From: Clostridiales bacterium
GTDB taxonomy: Bacteria; Bacillota; Clostridia; Peptostreptococcales; Anaerovoracaceae
Reading direction: 5' to 3'
NCBI GenBank assembly: GCA_015058275.1
Contig: SVCQ01000012.1
Coordinates: 1 to 55,238, forward strand
Length of the DNA stretch: 55,238 bases
Shown here: piece by piece, positions 31,896 to 41,193 of the stretch
Position numbering within the stretch: position 1 is the first letter of the stretch
Layout of the letters: every line of letters starts with the position of its first letter
Notes under the pieces: model-generated
What the model was told of the DNA's origin: nothing
The model's input: the letters and a program-made list of their open reading frames with translations, nothing else
The model's database searches: none
Program-made: the position numbers and the translations under genes

Positions 31896-32594
31896 ATGGA
31901 CCAGGACAGAAGAGAAGCCGCAGCCTGGGCTGAGGAATGGCGAATAGAGCACAAACGTAAGAGGATCATCGCAGCAGCCGCTGCGGTGATTCTTATTGCC
32001 GTGATTGCATTTGCGGTCATATTCATCACAAGGATGGCGATGCGCTCGACGTTCTCATCCGCTGATGAGATGAAGGAGGCCGTGCAGGGCCGCTATGCGA
32101 TCGGCAGATACTACGAAGACATAGTCATCGAAGGCAACAACATCACACACACTTATCTGGCATGGAGCCATTACGACAGGCGCTATGCAGAGGAGTACGG
32201 ATATGACGCCGACGAGGACAGTGTCTATGAGGACCGCGTGGTCAAGTGGGACTACAGGCGCGGTGTCATAAAGACCGAATGGATGGGCGACTTCATAGTC
32301 GACAAAGACGGCAATCTCCGCCGCGGAAGCTACTCGATATACTACAAGACCGACGAGCCGCGTCCTGATCCGATCGATCCGGCCACGCTGGGACAGTCGT
32401 CTTCGGATGAAGAGGCTGATGCAGCTGAAGATGCAGGAGGCGATGCGGACGAAGTTGCGGCTGACAATGCGGATGACAGTGATGCAGCTGAAGAAGCCGC
32501 AGACGATATCCCTGACGAGAGGCAGGAAGGCCTCGATGCAGTCGAAGCGGCAGCAGCCGCAGCCGGCGTTAGCGCAAAGTCCAAAGACCAATAG
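31896..32594 (+). CDS. Single-pass membrane protein with acidic tail
   Basis: A 232-aa protein of no recognised family. Residues 1-22 are charged, 24-46 form a membrane helix (RIIAAAAAVILIAVIAFAVI), about 50-155 a beta-rich exported domain with repeated Asp/Tyr (WSHYDRRYAEEYGYDADEDS), and 165-225 an extreme Ala/Asp/Glu low-complexity tail. It starts three bases after DUF937. The tail suggests a surface or linker role; no more can be said. Confidence 0.75.
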   Translation: MDQDRREAAAWAEEWRIEHKRKRIIAAAAAVILIAVIAFAVIFITRMAMRSTFSSADEMKEAVQGRYAIGRYYEDIVIEGNNITHTYLAWSHYDRRYAEEYGYDADEDSVYEDRVVKWDYRRGVIKTEWMGDFIVDKDGNLRRGSYSIYYKTDEPRPDPIDPATLGQSSSDEEADAAEDAGGDADEVAADNADDSDAAEEAADDIPDERQEGLDAVEAAAAAAGVSAKSKDQ

Positions 32595-32686
32595 ACAAAC
32601 GGGCGGATGACGAAAGCGCAAAACCAAATGATCAGTAAAACTGCGGGCAGGGAGAGGTCCCTTGCCTGCCATAAAGGGTAACAGGA

Positions 32687-33682
32687 ATGGAAGAGACCAG
32701 GCTCAGAGTCATAAGGACGGACAATACCGATCCCTACATCAATCTTGCGACCGAGGAATACCTCACCATGAATGCAGAGGAGGGCGTCATGACTCTCTTC
32801 CTGTGGCAGAATGCGCATACCGTCGTCATCGGCAGGAACCAGAACCCGTGGCGTGAGTGCAGCGTCGAGGCAATCAAGCGCGACGGAGTCTATCTCGCGC
32901 GCAGGATGTCGGGCGGCGGAGCCGTATACCACGACATGGGCAATCTCAACTTCACCTTCATCGCAAGAGACGGCCTCTTCGATATCTCCCGCCAGACGAA
33001 TGTCATATTAAAGGCATGCAGGCTCCTTGGCATCGACGCAGAGAAGACCGGCCGCAACGACCTGACCGTCGGCGGACGCAAGTTCTCGGGTCATGCGTAC
33101 TACTCATCCCAGTCATACAACTACCACCACGGTACGATCATGGTGGATGTAAAGGGAGACGACCTGTCGAAGTACCTGAACGTGCCTGAGTCCAAGTTGA
33201 GATCGAAGGGCGTGGCGTCGGTGAGATCCAGGGTGACAAATCTTAGGGATCACTTCAGCGTAGAGCTTGCTGAGGAGGATGTGATCTCCCAGATCAGGGC
33301 CATGCAGGATGCGATGATCGCAGCTGCCGCCGAGGAGTACTCATGCGAGCCTATGTATGAGGACCTGCCGGATGTACCGCAGGAGCTCAAGGACAGATAT
33401 GCATCAGAGGACTGGCGTCTCGGCACGAGGATAGCATTCGAAAAGCAGCTCATCAGGAGGTTCGACTGGGGAGAGGCGGAGGTGCAGCTCAGCATGAAGG
33501 GCGCATACATCAGCGACTGCCGGATCTACTCGGATTCTCTCGAGACAGAGGCCTTCGCGATGCTCGAAGGGCTTCTTAGAGGATGCAGGTATGATGCAGA
33601 GGAGATACTCGGACTGGAGCTTCAGGAGGGGGCTCCGGAGGCCGCATACGAACTCCTTGAATTCATAGCGGAGTCCATCTGA
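32687..33682 (+). CDS. lplA: Lipoate-protein ligase
   Basis: A 331-aa enzyme that activates free lipoate with ATP and attaches it to lipoyl-domain lysines. Visible are RNQNPWRECS, RRMSGGGAVYHDMGNLNFTF, GRNDLTVGGRKFSGHAY with the catalytic lysine region, and the C-terminal accessory domain with AEVQLSMKGAYISDCRIYSD. In this window its obvious target is GcvH. It precedes lpdA by about 80 bases; both support the glycine cleavage operon on the opposite strand. Confidence 0.95.
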   Translation: MEETRLRVIRTDNTDPYINLATEEYLTMNAEEGVMTLFLWQNAHTVVIGRNQNPWRECSVEAIKRDGVYLARRMSGGGAVYHDMGNLNFTFIARDGLFDISRQTNVILKACRLLGIDAEKTGRNDLTVGGRKFSGHAYYSSQSYNYHHGTIMVDVKGDDLSKYLNVPESKLRSKGVASVRSRVTNLRDHFSVELAEEDVISQIRAMQDAMIAAAAEEYSCEPMYEDLPDVPQELKDRYASEDWRLGTRIAFEKQLIRRFDWGEAEVQLSMKGAYISDCRIYSDSLETEAFAMLEGLLRGCRYDAEEILGLELQEGAPEAAYELLEFIAESI

Positions 33683-33763
33683 ATATGCTAAAATCGTATT
33701 GGCATCAAACGCTAATAACGACATCATATATCAATATAAGTAATACACAGCGAGGTACACAAA

Positions 33764-35137
33764 ATGAGCTATCAGTATGATCTTCTTATCATCGGAGCCG
33801 GCCCGGGCGGATACGAGGCCGCTTTTTATGCACAGGAACTGGGCATGAACGTAGCCGTGGTCGAAAAGGACCGCGTCGGAGGTACATGCCTCAACCGCGG
33901 ATGCATCCCTACCAAGGCTCTGATGCACTCATCTGATGTATACAGAGAGGCTGCTCACGGTGCTGAGGTCGGAGTGGAAGTCACAGGTCTCAAGTCGAAC
34001 CGCAAGCGCATCGGCGAGCGCAAGGACGAGGTGCTCGACACTCTCAGGGGAGGTATAACAGGCCTTCTCAATAAAAAGAAGATAGATCTCATCGAGGGCG
34101 AAGCCTGCATCACGGGCGAACATATGGTAAAGGTCGGAGATGATGAGTATACGGCCGAGAACATCATGGTAGCCACAGGCTCCAGGCCGTTCATGCCTCC
34201 TATCCCGGGCTATGACCTGCCGGGCGTCATCGACAGCACTGACCTTATCGAAATGGGCGGTGAGGAGATCCCGGAATTCGTCATCATCGGAGGCGGCGTC
34301 ATCGGTATCGAGTTCGCAACTATATATGCGGACCTCGGCGATCACGTGACCGTCATCGAGGGGATGGACAGACTGCTGCCTGTGATCGACAAGGAGATCG
34401 GCCGCAGCATCAAGATGACACTTGAGAAGAAAGGCGTAGACGTTCACGTCAGCTCGCCTGTACAGAAGATCGAAAAGGACGGAGACAAGCTCGTCGTTAC
34501 ACTCAAAAACAAAAAGGACGAGGAGATCCAGGTCAGGGCCGACAAGGTCCTGATGTGCGTAGGCAGGAGACCTAACACTGCCGGCGTATTCAGCGAGGAG
34601 CTCCTTGCAAAGTATCCTGACCTCCAGGATGCCAAGGGCTTCATCAAGGTGGACGACAGATATGCCACACCGGTTCCGGGCGTATATGCCATCGGTGACT
34701 GCATCGGAGGAATCCAGCTCGCACACGTAGCGTCGGCCGAGGGCCGCAATGCAGTAGCCATGATCAACGGCTGCAAGGCCACCATCAACATGGGCACAGT
34801 ACCGAGCTGCATCTACACAGATCCTGAGATCGCCGTAGTAGGCATGACAGCCGATGAGGCCAAGGAAGCCGGCATCGAGGTAGTTACCAAAAAGTACCCT
34901 ATGTCCGCCAACGGCAAGACCATCATCGCGGGTCTCGACAGAGGTTTCGTCAAGCTGGTAGCCAGAGCTGACGACCACGTGCTGGTCGGAGCTCACCTGC
35001 TCTGCGGCAGGGCATCCGATCTGATCGGTGAGCTTTCCGTAGCCATCGGCAGAGGCATGATGCTCGAAGAGGTTGCGAATATAATCCATCCGCATCCTTC
35101 ATTCGCAGAGGCGATCATGGAGGCCGCCCGCCTGTAA
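33764..35137 (+). CDS. lpdA: Dihydrolipoyl dehydrogenase
   Basis: A 457-aa FAD flavoprotein that reoxidises dihydrolipoyl-GcvH with NAD+. It shows the FAD motif IIGAGPGGYEAAFYA, the redox disulfide GGTCLNRGCIPTKAL (Cys at about 43 and 48), the NAD-binding GGGVIGIEFA motif, and the C-terminal HPHPSFAEAIMEAA active-site base. There is no N-terminal lipoyl domain. It is the L-protein for the gcv operon and has a strong terminator right after it. Confidence 0.97.
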   Translation: MSYQYDLLIIGAGPGGYEAAFYAQELGMNVAVVEKDRVGGTCLNRGCIPTKALMHSSDVYREAAHGAEVGVEVTGLKSNRKRIGERKDEVLDTLRGGITGLLNKKKIDLIEGEACITGEHMVKVGDDEYTAENIMVATGSRPFMPPIPGYDLPGVIDSTDLIEMGGEEIPEFVIIGGGVIGIEFATIYADLGDHVTVIEGMDRLLPVIDKEIGRSIKMTLEKKGVDVHVSSPVQKIEKDGDKLVVTLKNKKDEEIQVRADKVLMCVGRRPNTAGVFSEELLAKYPDLQDAKGFIKVDDRYATPVPGVYAIGDCIGGIQLAHVASAEGRNAVAMINGCKATINMGTVPSCIYTDPEIAVVGMTADEAKEAGIEVVTKKYPMSANGKTIIAGLDRGFVKLVARADDHVLVGAHLLCGRASDLIGELSVAIGRGMMLEEVANIIHPHPSFAEAIMEAARL

Positions 35138-35201
35138 GAACGGCAGCATCAAATCAAATGCCGATCGGGAAGACGGATCCGGATGTAATAGAATTAAAAA
35201 G

Positions 35202-35247
35202 AGTGTGTATAGTACGGTCATAACGACAGTGCTATACACACTTTTTT
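35202..35247 (+). terminator. Terminator after lpdA
   Basis: AGTGTGTATAG and CTATACACACT form an 11-pair stem followed by a run of T at 35242-35247. Confidence 0.85.
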
Positions 35248-35300
35248 ATCTGTATTGCCGGTACCGGGCCGAAAGCCGTTCAGGCAATAAATATCGGGCT

Positions 35301-36458
35301 TTAGCGCAGCATTCTGGCGGCGGCTTTGGCTTCGTAGAGCTTGCGGTCTGCGCGGGCTATGCACTTCTGGGCGGAATCGCCTTCGCGCTCGAGCTTGTCC
35401 CAGCCGATTCCCATTTCGAGCTTGTAAGGCAGGTCCGCTGTTTTGCAGCTTTCGGCTATGGCTTCGTGAACCCTGCCTGCAAGATCCTCAGGCGTCTCGC
35501 TTCCGTCGGTGTGCATCACGAGGGTGAACTCATCACCGCCGTACCTGCAGACGAATATCCGGCTCTCCATGGAGGACACGGCCTTCCTGAGTGCGTCCGC
35601 TGTCAGGACGAGAGCCCTGTCTCCCTCGGCGTGACCGTAAGTGTCGTTGATCTTTTTGAAGCCGTTTATGTCCAGCATGAAGATGTATGTGTCTGTACCA
35701 TCCCTGAAGAGGCTGCTGTCCTGATGGGCATAGCGTCTCAGCTGACCTCTGTTGTTGAGTCTGGTCAGAGGGTCCTGCGAGATCTGGCTGTTCATGCTGT
35801 CTATGTAGAAGGAGACCATGAGAATGGCACTCGCAAGACAGAATACCGCACTGTCAGGCAGGAGAAGGATCTGTACCAGGCCGGCAAGGATTATCGATAG
35901 CGGGAAAAGGCCGAGAGCCAGGTATCTTTTGCGCTCGACTTTGTCACGGGCATCTCGCGCCGCCTTGAACGAATAGTAGAGAGCGGCCAGGATGTATATG
36001 TCCGGAAGCGTCACCTGGAAGGCGTCGTAGAAGCGGGTCGTGTCCAGGTTGGAATCGACGAGGAGCTGAGGCGCTCTGAAGTATACTATTATGAAAACAA
36101 GGAAGCTGATCGCAAGCGGCATTGCGGTAGTCATCTTGAATCTCCTGCGGTTCCTGCCCGGGGTCTGGAGGACGGCCAGCACATAGTTGAGCCAGTGGTA
36201 GGTGATCAGCACCATGAAGAAGAAGTTGAGTATGTTGGTAAGCGCAACGGTATAGATCGTCTTAGGCAGATGACTCGTGATAACGGCGCACCAGAAAATA
36301 TCCGAAATGAAATAAGCGATGAACGCAGCGAGTGCGTTATCGAATTTGATCTGCTTTTCCTGTCTGTCCACACTGAGCAGATCGTGTGCGAGCATGATAG
36401 CAAAGATGATCGCGCATGCCAGATTTGCCTGTGTATATGAAATGAAGTATGTATGCAC
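35301..36458 (-). CDS. Membrane diguanylate cyclase (GGDEF), tandem copy B
   Basis: A 385-aa protein with seven or so N-terminal hydrophobic helices (about 1-215) and a C-terminal GGDEF domain (DPLTRLNNRGQLRRY, DINGFKKINDTYGHAEGD, active site RYGGDEF). It would synthesise c-di-GMP. No RxxD inhibitory site precedes GGDEF. It is a clear tandem duplicate of the next gene upstream on this strand, sharing IFAIMLAHDLLSVDRQEKQ almost word for word. The membrane part is a possible sensor domain of unrecognised family. Confidence 0.9.
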   Translation of the reverse strand: MHTYFISYTQANLACAIIFAIMLAHDLLSVDRQEKQIKFDNALAAFIAYFISDIFWCAVITSHLPKTIYTVALTNILNFFFMVLITYHWLNYVLAVLQTPGRNRRRFKMTTAMPLAISFLVFIIVYFRAPQLLVDSNLDTTRFYDAFQVTLPDIYILAALYYSFKAARDARDKVERKRYLALGLFPLSIILAGLVQILLLPDSAVFCLASAILMVSFYIDSMNSQISQDPLTRLNNRGQLRRYAHQDSSLFRDGTDTYIFMLDINGFKKINDTYGHAEGDRALVLTADALRKAVSSMESRIFVCRYGGDEFTLVMHTDGSETPEDLAGRVHEAIAESCKTADLPYKLEMGIGWDKLEREGDSAQKCIARADRKLYEAKAAARMLR

Positions 36459-36492
36459 CAGATCTCCCGTGTTCTGTTTGGTGACTGTTTAA

Positions 36493-37680
36493 TTACTGTA
36501 TAATTACGGCTTGATTGCTGTTCTTGCTAAGACTCTTCTGAGTCTCCTTGTCCTTATATGACTTTTCGTCGGCGCGTTTAAGGCAATCGTCGAAGGTCTC
36601 CCCGTACGGACTGAGCTCGTCATAACCGTATGCTATGGAGATGGTATACGGGATGCCGGCTGCATTTGAATTATCCTGTATCCTGGCGCGTATCGTATCT
36701 CTTAACGTCTCAGGCGCCTTGTCATCCTTGCAGTTGATGATGACGACGAATTCATCTCCGCCGTATCTCGAGATAAAGACAGGGAAGCCCGCCGAGCCCG
36801 CAGCATGCCTGAGAGAATTTCCGATGATGACCAGCGCGCGGTCTCCCTCCGCGTGGCCGTAATTGTCGTTTATAAGTTTGAAATCGTTGACATCGATCAT
36901 GATGACATAGGTCTTGAGGCCTTCTCTAAAGAGACTGCTCTCCTGCGAGATGAAGCGGTGAAGCTGCCCCCTGTTGTTGAGACCGGTCAGAGGGTCCAGG
37001 GATATCTGGTCCTCCATCGACTCTATGTAGAAGATCAGCATCAGTATGGTGCAGGAATAACAGAATATAGGGGTATCCGGAAGCACCACTAACTGGAGCA
37101 GGCCGCCAAAAACCACCACCAGAGGGAATAATCCGACATAGTAGAACTGCCTCCTGAGCGTCGGGTTCTTTTCGCTGCCTGCCCTGCGTACGGCATAGAT
37201 TACGGATGCGACTATATATATGACAGGGACCAGGACCAGGAAGGCAAAGTATAATATTGTAAGATTCCCCTTGTCGTCAATAAGCCTGCCGGGGGAGACC
37301 AGAAAGAGCATGGTCAGAGCGGCAAATGAGACTACGAGAGGAAACGATATCGCGAATCTGATGACAGGCATGTTCCTGCTAGGAGCCTGCTGTACAGCCA
37401 GCGCGTATTGAAGCCACGAATATGTGATATATGCCAGAAATACAAAATTGAGGATATTAGGGATAACAAGCGTAAAGTGTGTCTTAGGGAGCACGTTTGC
37501 TATGACGGCAGCCCAAAGCATATCGGAAGCGAAATAGAGCATGAACGCGATCAGAGCGCGGTCATACTTTACCTGCTTTTCCTGTCTGTCCACATTAAGA
37601 AGGTTGTGTGCGAGCATGATCGCAAATATGATCAGGCATATTATCTGAGATTCGGAATAGTAGATGAAATATTCTGACAT
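36493..37680 (-). CDS. Membrane diguanylate cyclase (GGDEF), tandem copy A
   Basis: A 395-aa paralog of the downstream gene: N-terminal multi-helix sensor (IFAIMLAHNLLNVDRQEKQ), GGDEF domain with DVNDFKLINDNYGHAEGD and active site RYGGDEF. The inhibitory RxxD is again absent. Only 34 bases separate the two copies, so they are likely co-transcribed. The retained active sites in both mean that neither looks decayed. Confidence 0.9.
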   Translation of the reverse strand: MSEYFIYYSESQIICLIIFAIMLAHNLLNVDRQEKQVKYDRALIAFMLYFASDMLWAAVIANVLPKTHFTLVIPNILNFVFLAYITYSWLQYALAVQQAPSRNMPVIRFAISFPLVVSFAALTMLFLVSPGRLIDDKGNLTILYFAFLVLVPVIYIVASVIYAVRRAGSEKNPTLRRQFYYVGLFPLVVVFGGLLQLVVLPDTPIFCYSCTILMLIFYIESMEDQISLDPLTGLNNRGQLHRFISQESSLFREGLKTYVIMIDVNDFKLINDNYGHAEGDRALVIIGNSLRHAAGSAGFPVFISRYGGDEFVVIINCKDDKAPETLRDTIRARIQDNSNAAGIPYTISIAYGYDELSPYGETFDDCLKRADEKSYKDKETQKSLSKNSNQAVIIQ

Positions 37681-37761
37681 TTGTAAAATGAAATACCTCT
37701 GAAACGATATCCCCCTATACTATATTTTAATCCTTTTTGCGCTCGGGATAAACAATAAATT

Positions 37762-37792
37762 AGCGGCCGGGAGGATTAAAATCCCGGCCGCT
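37762..37792 (-). terminator. Terminator of the gcv operon
   Basis: AGCGGCCGGGA and TCCCGGCCGCT form an 11-pair stem, with TAATTT following on the minus strand after gcvPB. Confidence 0.8.
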
Positions 37793-37845
37793 GTCATTCA
37801 GTTCTGCCCGTGACAGGGCTTGTGCCGTCCCAGGGACGAAGAGTC

Positions 37846-39264
37846 TCAGTCGAAATCGTATCTCAGGTGAGGCTCTCTCGCCGCCTTGGTGTCATCAAGT
37901 CTCAGTACCGGTGTGGTCTGAGGTGCCTGCTGTACGCTCTCAGGCGCATTGAAGATCCTGTCGTAGATCTCTCTGAATGCTGTGATGGCTTCGTCGAGTG
38001 TCTCCTTGGTCTCCGTCTCTGTCGGCTCGATCATCAGAGCCTCGTGTACGATCAGAGGGAAGTAGATTGTAGGCGGATGGATGCCGTAGTCGAGGAGTGC
38101 CTTGGCTACGTCCAGAGCCGATACGTGTGTCTTCCTGTAGATCGGGTCGAGGCCGATAACGAACTCGTGCATGCAGGTCGTATCGAATGCGATCGGATAG
38201 ATATCCTTGAGCTTCTCCTGCATGTAGTTGGCGTTGAGTACGGCGTTCTCAGCGAGTGTGTGAACGTCCTTGCCGATGGTCAGGAGGTAAGTGTATGCCT
38301 TGACCATAACGAGGAAGTTGCCGTAGAAGCCTGTCATGTTGCCGATCGACTTCTCAGCTCTTGTGTACTCCTTGCCGTCCTTGCAGACCAGTCCAGGTGC
38401 GAACGGTGCGAGGAAGTCCTTGTATGCGCAAGGGCCGCTTCCCGGACCGCCGCCGCCGTGCGGAGTCGAGAACGTCTTGTGGAGGTTCATGTGGATCACG
38501 TCGAATCCGATGTCTGCCGGACGTACGATACCGATTACGGCGTTGAGGTTGGCTCCGTCATAGTAGCAGAGTCCGCCTGCCTCATGGACGAGTCTTGTGA
38601 TCTCCATGATGTTAGGGTCGAAGAGACCTACCGTGTTAGGGTTGGTCAGCATCAGGCCCGCTGTCTTAGGACCGAGGTGAGCCTTGAGGTCGTCGATGTC
38701 GACTGTACCGTTCTCGTTCGACTTGATGACGATGGTCTTGTAGCCTGCCATTGTAGCCGAAGCCGGGTTGGTGCCGTGAGCGGCGTCAGGTACGATGATC
38801 TCGTTACGCTCAGTGTCGCCTCTGTCTGTGTGATAAGCCTTGATCAGGAGAAGTCCGGTGAACTCTCCGTGAGCTCCGGCTGCAGGCTGGAAGGTGACTC
38901 CGGCCATGCCTGTGATCTCGCAGAGGAACTTCTCGAGCTCGCCGATGAGCTCATTGGCACCCTGTACTGTGTGAGCAGGCTGCAGCGGATGGAGCTTGGT
39001 GAAGCCCGGAAGGGCTGCCATCTTCTCGTTGATCCTTGGGTTATGCTTCATTGTGCAGGAGCCGAGAGGATAGAATCCGTCGTTGACTCCGTGTGCTCTC
39101 TTGGCAAGAGCTGTGTAGTGTCTGCCCATCTCATTCTCGGAGATCTCAGGCAGGTGAGCTTTGGCCTTGCGCAGAGGAGCTTCAGGCATTGCCACAGGCA
39201 CATCGCATGCAGGGAATATATCCTGTCCTCTGCCCGGAATGCTCTTTTCGAATATTAACTTCAT
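37846..39264 (-). CDS. gcvPB: Glycine dehydrogenase (decarboxylating) subunit 2
   Basis: A 472-aa C-terminal half of the split P-protein. With GcvPA and PLP it decarboxylates glycine and loads aminomethyl on GcvH. The PLP lysine is in NLHKTFSTPHGGGGPG, and LTNPNTVGLFDPNI and GSCTMKHNPRINEKMA are characteristic. It starts one base after the gcvPA stop. The split form is normal for Firmicutes. Last gene of the operon. Confidence 0.97.
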   Translation of the reverse strand: MKLIFEKSIPGRGQDIFPACDVPVAMPEAPLRKAKAHLPEISENEMGRHYTALAKRAHGVNDGFYPLGSCTMKHNPRINEKMAALPGFTKLHPLQPAHTVQGANELIGELEKFLCEITGMAGVTFQPAAGAHGEFTGLLLIKAYHTDRGDTERNEIIVPDAAHGTNPASATMAGYKTIVIKSNENGTVDIDDLKAHLGPKTAGLMLTNPNTVGLFDPNIMEITRLVHEAGGLCYYDGANLNAVIGIVRPADIGFDVIHMNLHKTFSTPHGGGGPGSGPCAYKDFLAPFAPGLVCKDGKEYTRAEKSIGNMTGFYGNFLVMVKAYTYLLTIGKDVHTLAENAVLNANYMQEKLKDIYPIAFDTTCMHEFVIGLDPIYRKTHVSALDVAKALLDYGIHPPTIYFPLIVHEALMIEPTETETKETLDEAITAFREIYDRIFNAPESVQQAPQTTPVLRLDDTKAAREPHLRYDFD

Positions 39265-39265
39265 C

Positions 39266-40609
39266 CTAGAACACCTCCTTTGCGATAGCTATGACTTCAT
39301 CGATGTCTTCTTTGGTGTTGAGTTCTGTGCAGCACCAGAGGATGCAGTCAGTGTCGCATCCTGCATCGCAGCATCCGCAGCAGAGCTTGAGTCCGCCGAG
39401 GATGCCCTTTGCCTCGAGAGCTGCGAGCAGCTTGTCGGCGTCAGGACATGTGGTAGCGAATTCGTTCCAGAACTCACCCTTGAAGCAGCGCTTCATGCCG
39501 ATCTTTTCGAGCTCGGCAGCCATGTAGTGAGCCTTGGAGGAGCAGAGAGTTGCGACCTCCTCATAGCCCTTAGGGCCGATAGTCGACAGATAGATGCCGG
39601 CTCTGAGTGCGCACCATGCTTCGTTGGAGCAGATGTTGGAGCTGGCCTTCTCGCGGCGGATGTGCTGCTCTCTGGCCTGGATGGTCAGGACGAAGCCTCT
39701 CTCGCCTCTTGTGTCGACAGTCTCACCGATGAGTCTGCCCGGGATCTGGCGCATGTACTCGTTGCGTGTCGACAGGAAGCCGAGGTACGGTCCGCCGAAC
39801 TCGAGTCCGAGTCCGAGAGGCTGGCCTTCGCCGACTGCGATGTCTGCTCCGACTTCGCCAGGGCTCCTGAGAGCGCCGAGTGCGAGCGGATGGCAGTACA
39901 TGATGAACTTCGCGCCTGCATCATGAGTGATCTTGCAGAGCTCATCAGCATCCTCTATGATGCCGTAGAAGTTCGGATACTGCATGAGGAAGCAGGAAGC
40001 CTCAGGGTCGTCTGCGAGAGCTTTCTTGAGAGCATCCTTGTCTGTAACGCCTTCCTTGGCAGGAATGACTACGACTTTGCTGCCTCTGCCGAACGAATAT
40101 GTGTTGATAACCGTGAGGATCCTCTCATCGAGGGCTCCGGATACGTAGATGGTGCTGTGCTTGCGGTCCTTGCACATCCAGCATGCCTCAGCGGCAGCCG
40201 AAGCACCGTCATACATCGAAGCGTTTGCGATATCCATGCCTGTGATCTCGGCGATCATGGTCTGATACTCGAATATCGACTGGAGGATACCCTGGCTGAT
40301 CTCAGCCTGGTATGGTGTATAAGCGGTAACAAATTCTTCCTTGCCCGCGATCGCGTCTACAGCGGATGGTACATAGTGGTTGTACGCGCCGGCGCCGCGG
40401 AAGATCGAACGGAATACGACGTTCTTGTCTGCCAGTCCCTGTACCTTGCGGTCTACTTCGATCTCAGAGAGTCCCTCAGGGAGGTTGAGATCGCCCTTGA
40501 CTTTGGCCTCGGCAGGGATGACTTTAAAGAGGTCGTCGAAATCCTTGTAGCCGATCTCGTTGAGCATCTTAAGTTGCTCTTCCCTGGTGTTAGGAATAAA
40601 AGTGCCCAA
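39266..40609 (-). CDS. gcvPA: Glycine dehydrogenase (decarboxylating) subunit 1
   Basis: A 447-aa N-terminal half of the split P-protein. It begins GTFIPNTREEQLKMLNEIGY and contains YTPYQAEISQGILQSIFEYQ and IPGRLIGETVDTRGERGFVL, all typical. Near its C-terminus is an unusually cysteine-rich stretch (KLCCGCCDAGCDTDC), not expected for the family, possibly metal-binding or an artefact of local drift. A ribosome site (AAGGAGG) precedes it. Confidence 0.97.
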   Translation of the reverse strand: MGTFIPNTREEQLKMLNEIGYKDFDDLFKVIPAEAKVKGDLNLPEGLSEIEVDRKVQGLADKNVVFRSIFRGAGAYNHYVPSAVDAIAGKEEFVTAYTPYQAEISQGILQSIFEYQTMIAEITGMDIANASMYDGASAAAEACWMCKDRKHSTIYVSGALDERILTVINTYSFGRGSKVVVIPAKEGVTDKDALKKALADDPEASCFLMQYPNFYGIIEDADELCKITHDAGAKFIMYCHPLALGALRSPGEVGADIAVGEGQPLGLGLEFGGPYLGFLSTRNEYMRQIPGRLIGETVDTRGERGFVLTIQAREQHIRREKASSNICSNEAWCALRAGIYLSTIGPKGYEEVATLCSSKAHYMAAELEKIGMKRCFKGEFWNEFATTCPDADKLLAALEAKGILGGLKLCCGCCDAGCDTDCILWCCTELNTKEDIDEVIAIAKEVF

Positions 40610-40658
40610 TTTGATTCCTCCTTATATAATCATCAGATGATAGCTTGCGATGAGGCGA

Positions 40659-41027
40659 TTATCCTCTGTACTCGTCGTACTCGTCAGCTGTGAGAAGCTC
40701 AACCTCTCCGCTTACGTTTCCGACCTTGATGAACCACGAACCATAAGGATCGCTGTTGATCAGGGAAGCGTCGTCGAGAAGATCCTCGTTGACCTCCAGA
40801 ACGATACCGGAAACAGGGGAGATGACATCGGCAACAGCCTTTACGGACTCAACATCGCCGAACGGCTCGCCTGCAACTACCTCGTCGTCTACCTCAGGGA
40901 GGTTAACGAATACGAGATCTCCGAGCTCACTCTGAGCATAATCAGTGATTCCTACATAAGCTACGTCTCCTTCGTAACGGAGCCATTCATCGTCTCTGCT
41001 GTACTTGAGTTCTTTCAGATCAATCAT
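40659..41027 (-). CDS. gcvH: Glycine cleavage system H protein
   Basis: A 122-aa lipoyl carrier. The lipoylated lysine lies in [12 protein letters not shown]. The start at ATG 41027 ([17 protein letters not shown]) follows AAGGAG; the 21 extra codons upstream run into the leader. It receives aminomethyl from GcvP and passes it to GcvT; LplA and LpdA elsewhere in the window service its lipoate. Confidence 0.97.
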   Translation of the reverse strand: MIDLKELKYSRDDEWLRYEGDVAYVGITDYAQSELGDLVFVNLPEVDDEVVAGEPFGDVESVKAVADVISPVSGIVLEVNEDLLDDASLINSDPYGSWFIKVGNVSGEVELLTADEYDEYRG

Positions 41028-41121
41028 TGTCTTAATCTCCTTTTTAACATTGCTGGATAAATGATAATTATTTCTTCCGCAGGTCTGCATTGAAGCGTGC
41101 TGCGGATTACTGACGGATCAC

Positions 41122-41179
41122 ATCGGAGGAGCTCAGCCTCCGTAGATCAAGGTTCTCTTCCTTACGGCAACGCCGTATG
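41122..41179 (-). repeat. 58-bp palindromic repeat (REP-like), copy inside gcv operon
   Basis: Same element as at 13940-13997 and 17978-18193. Read on the minus strand it has ATACGGCGTTGCCGTAAGG, a GATC linker and CGGAGGCTGAGCTCCTCCG. It lies in the gap between gcvT and gcvH and is carried in their transcript in the same orientation as the genes. Confidence 0.85.
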
Positions 41180-41193
41180 TTCATAAGAGACCC

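Noticed and set aside
37810-39258. 482-aa plus-strand frame opposite gcvPB
   Set aside because: It is the antisense shadow of gcvPB; codon-biased genes here commonly leave long opposite-strand frames. The same applies to the 510-aa frame opposite gcvPA.
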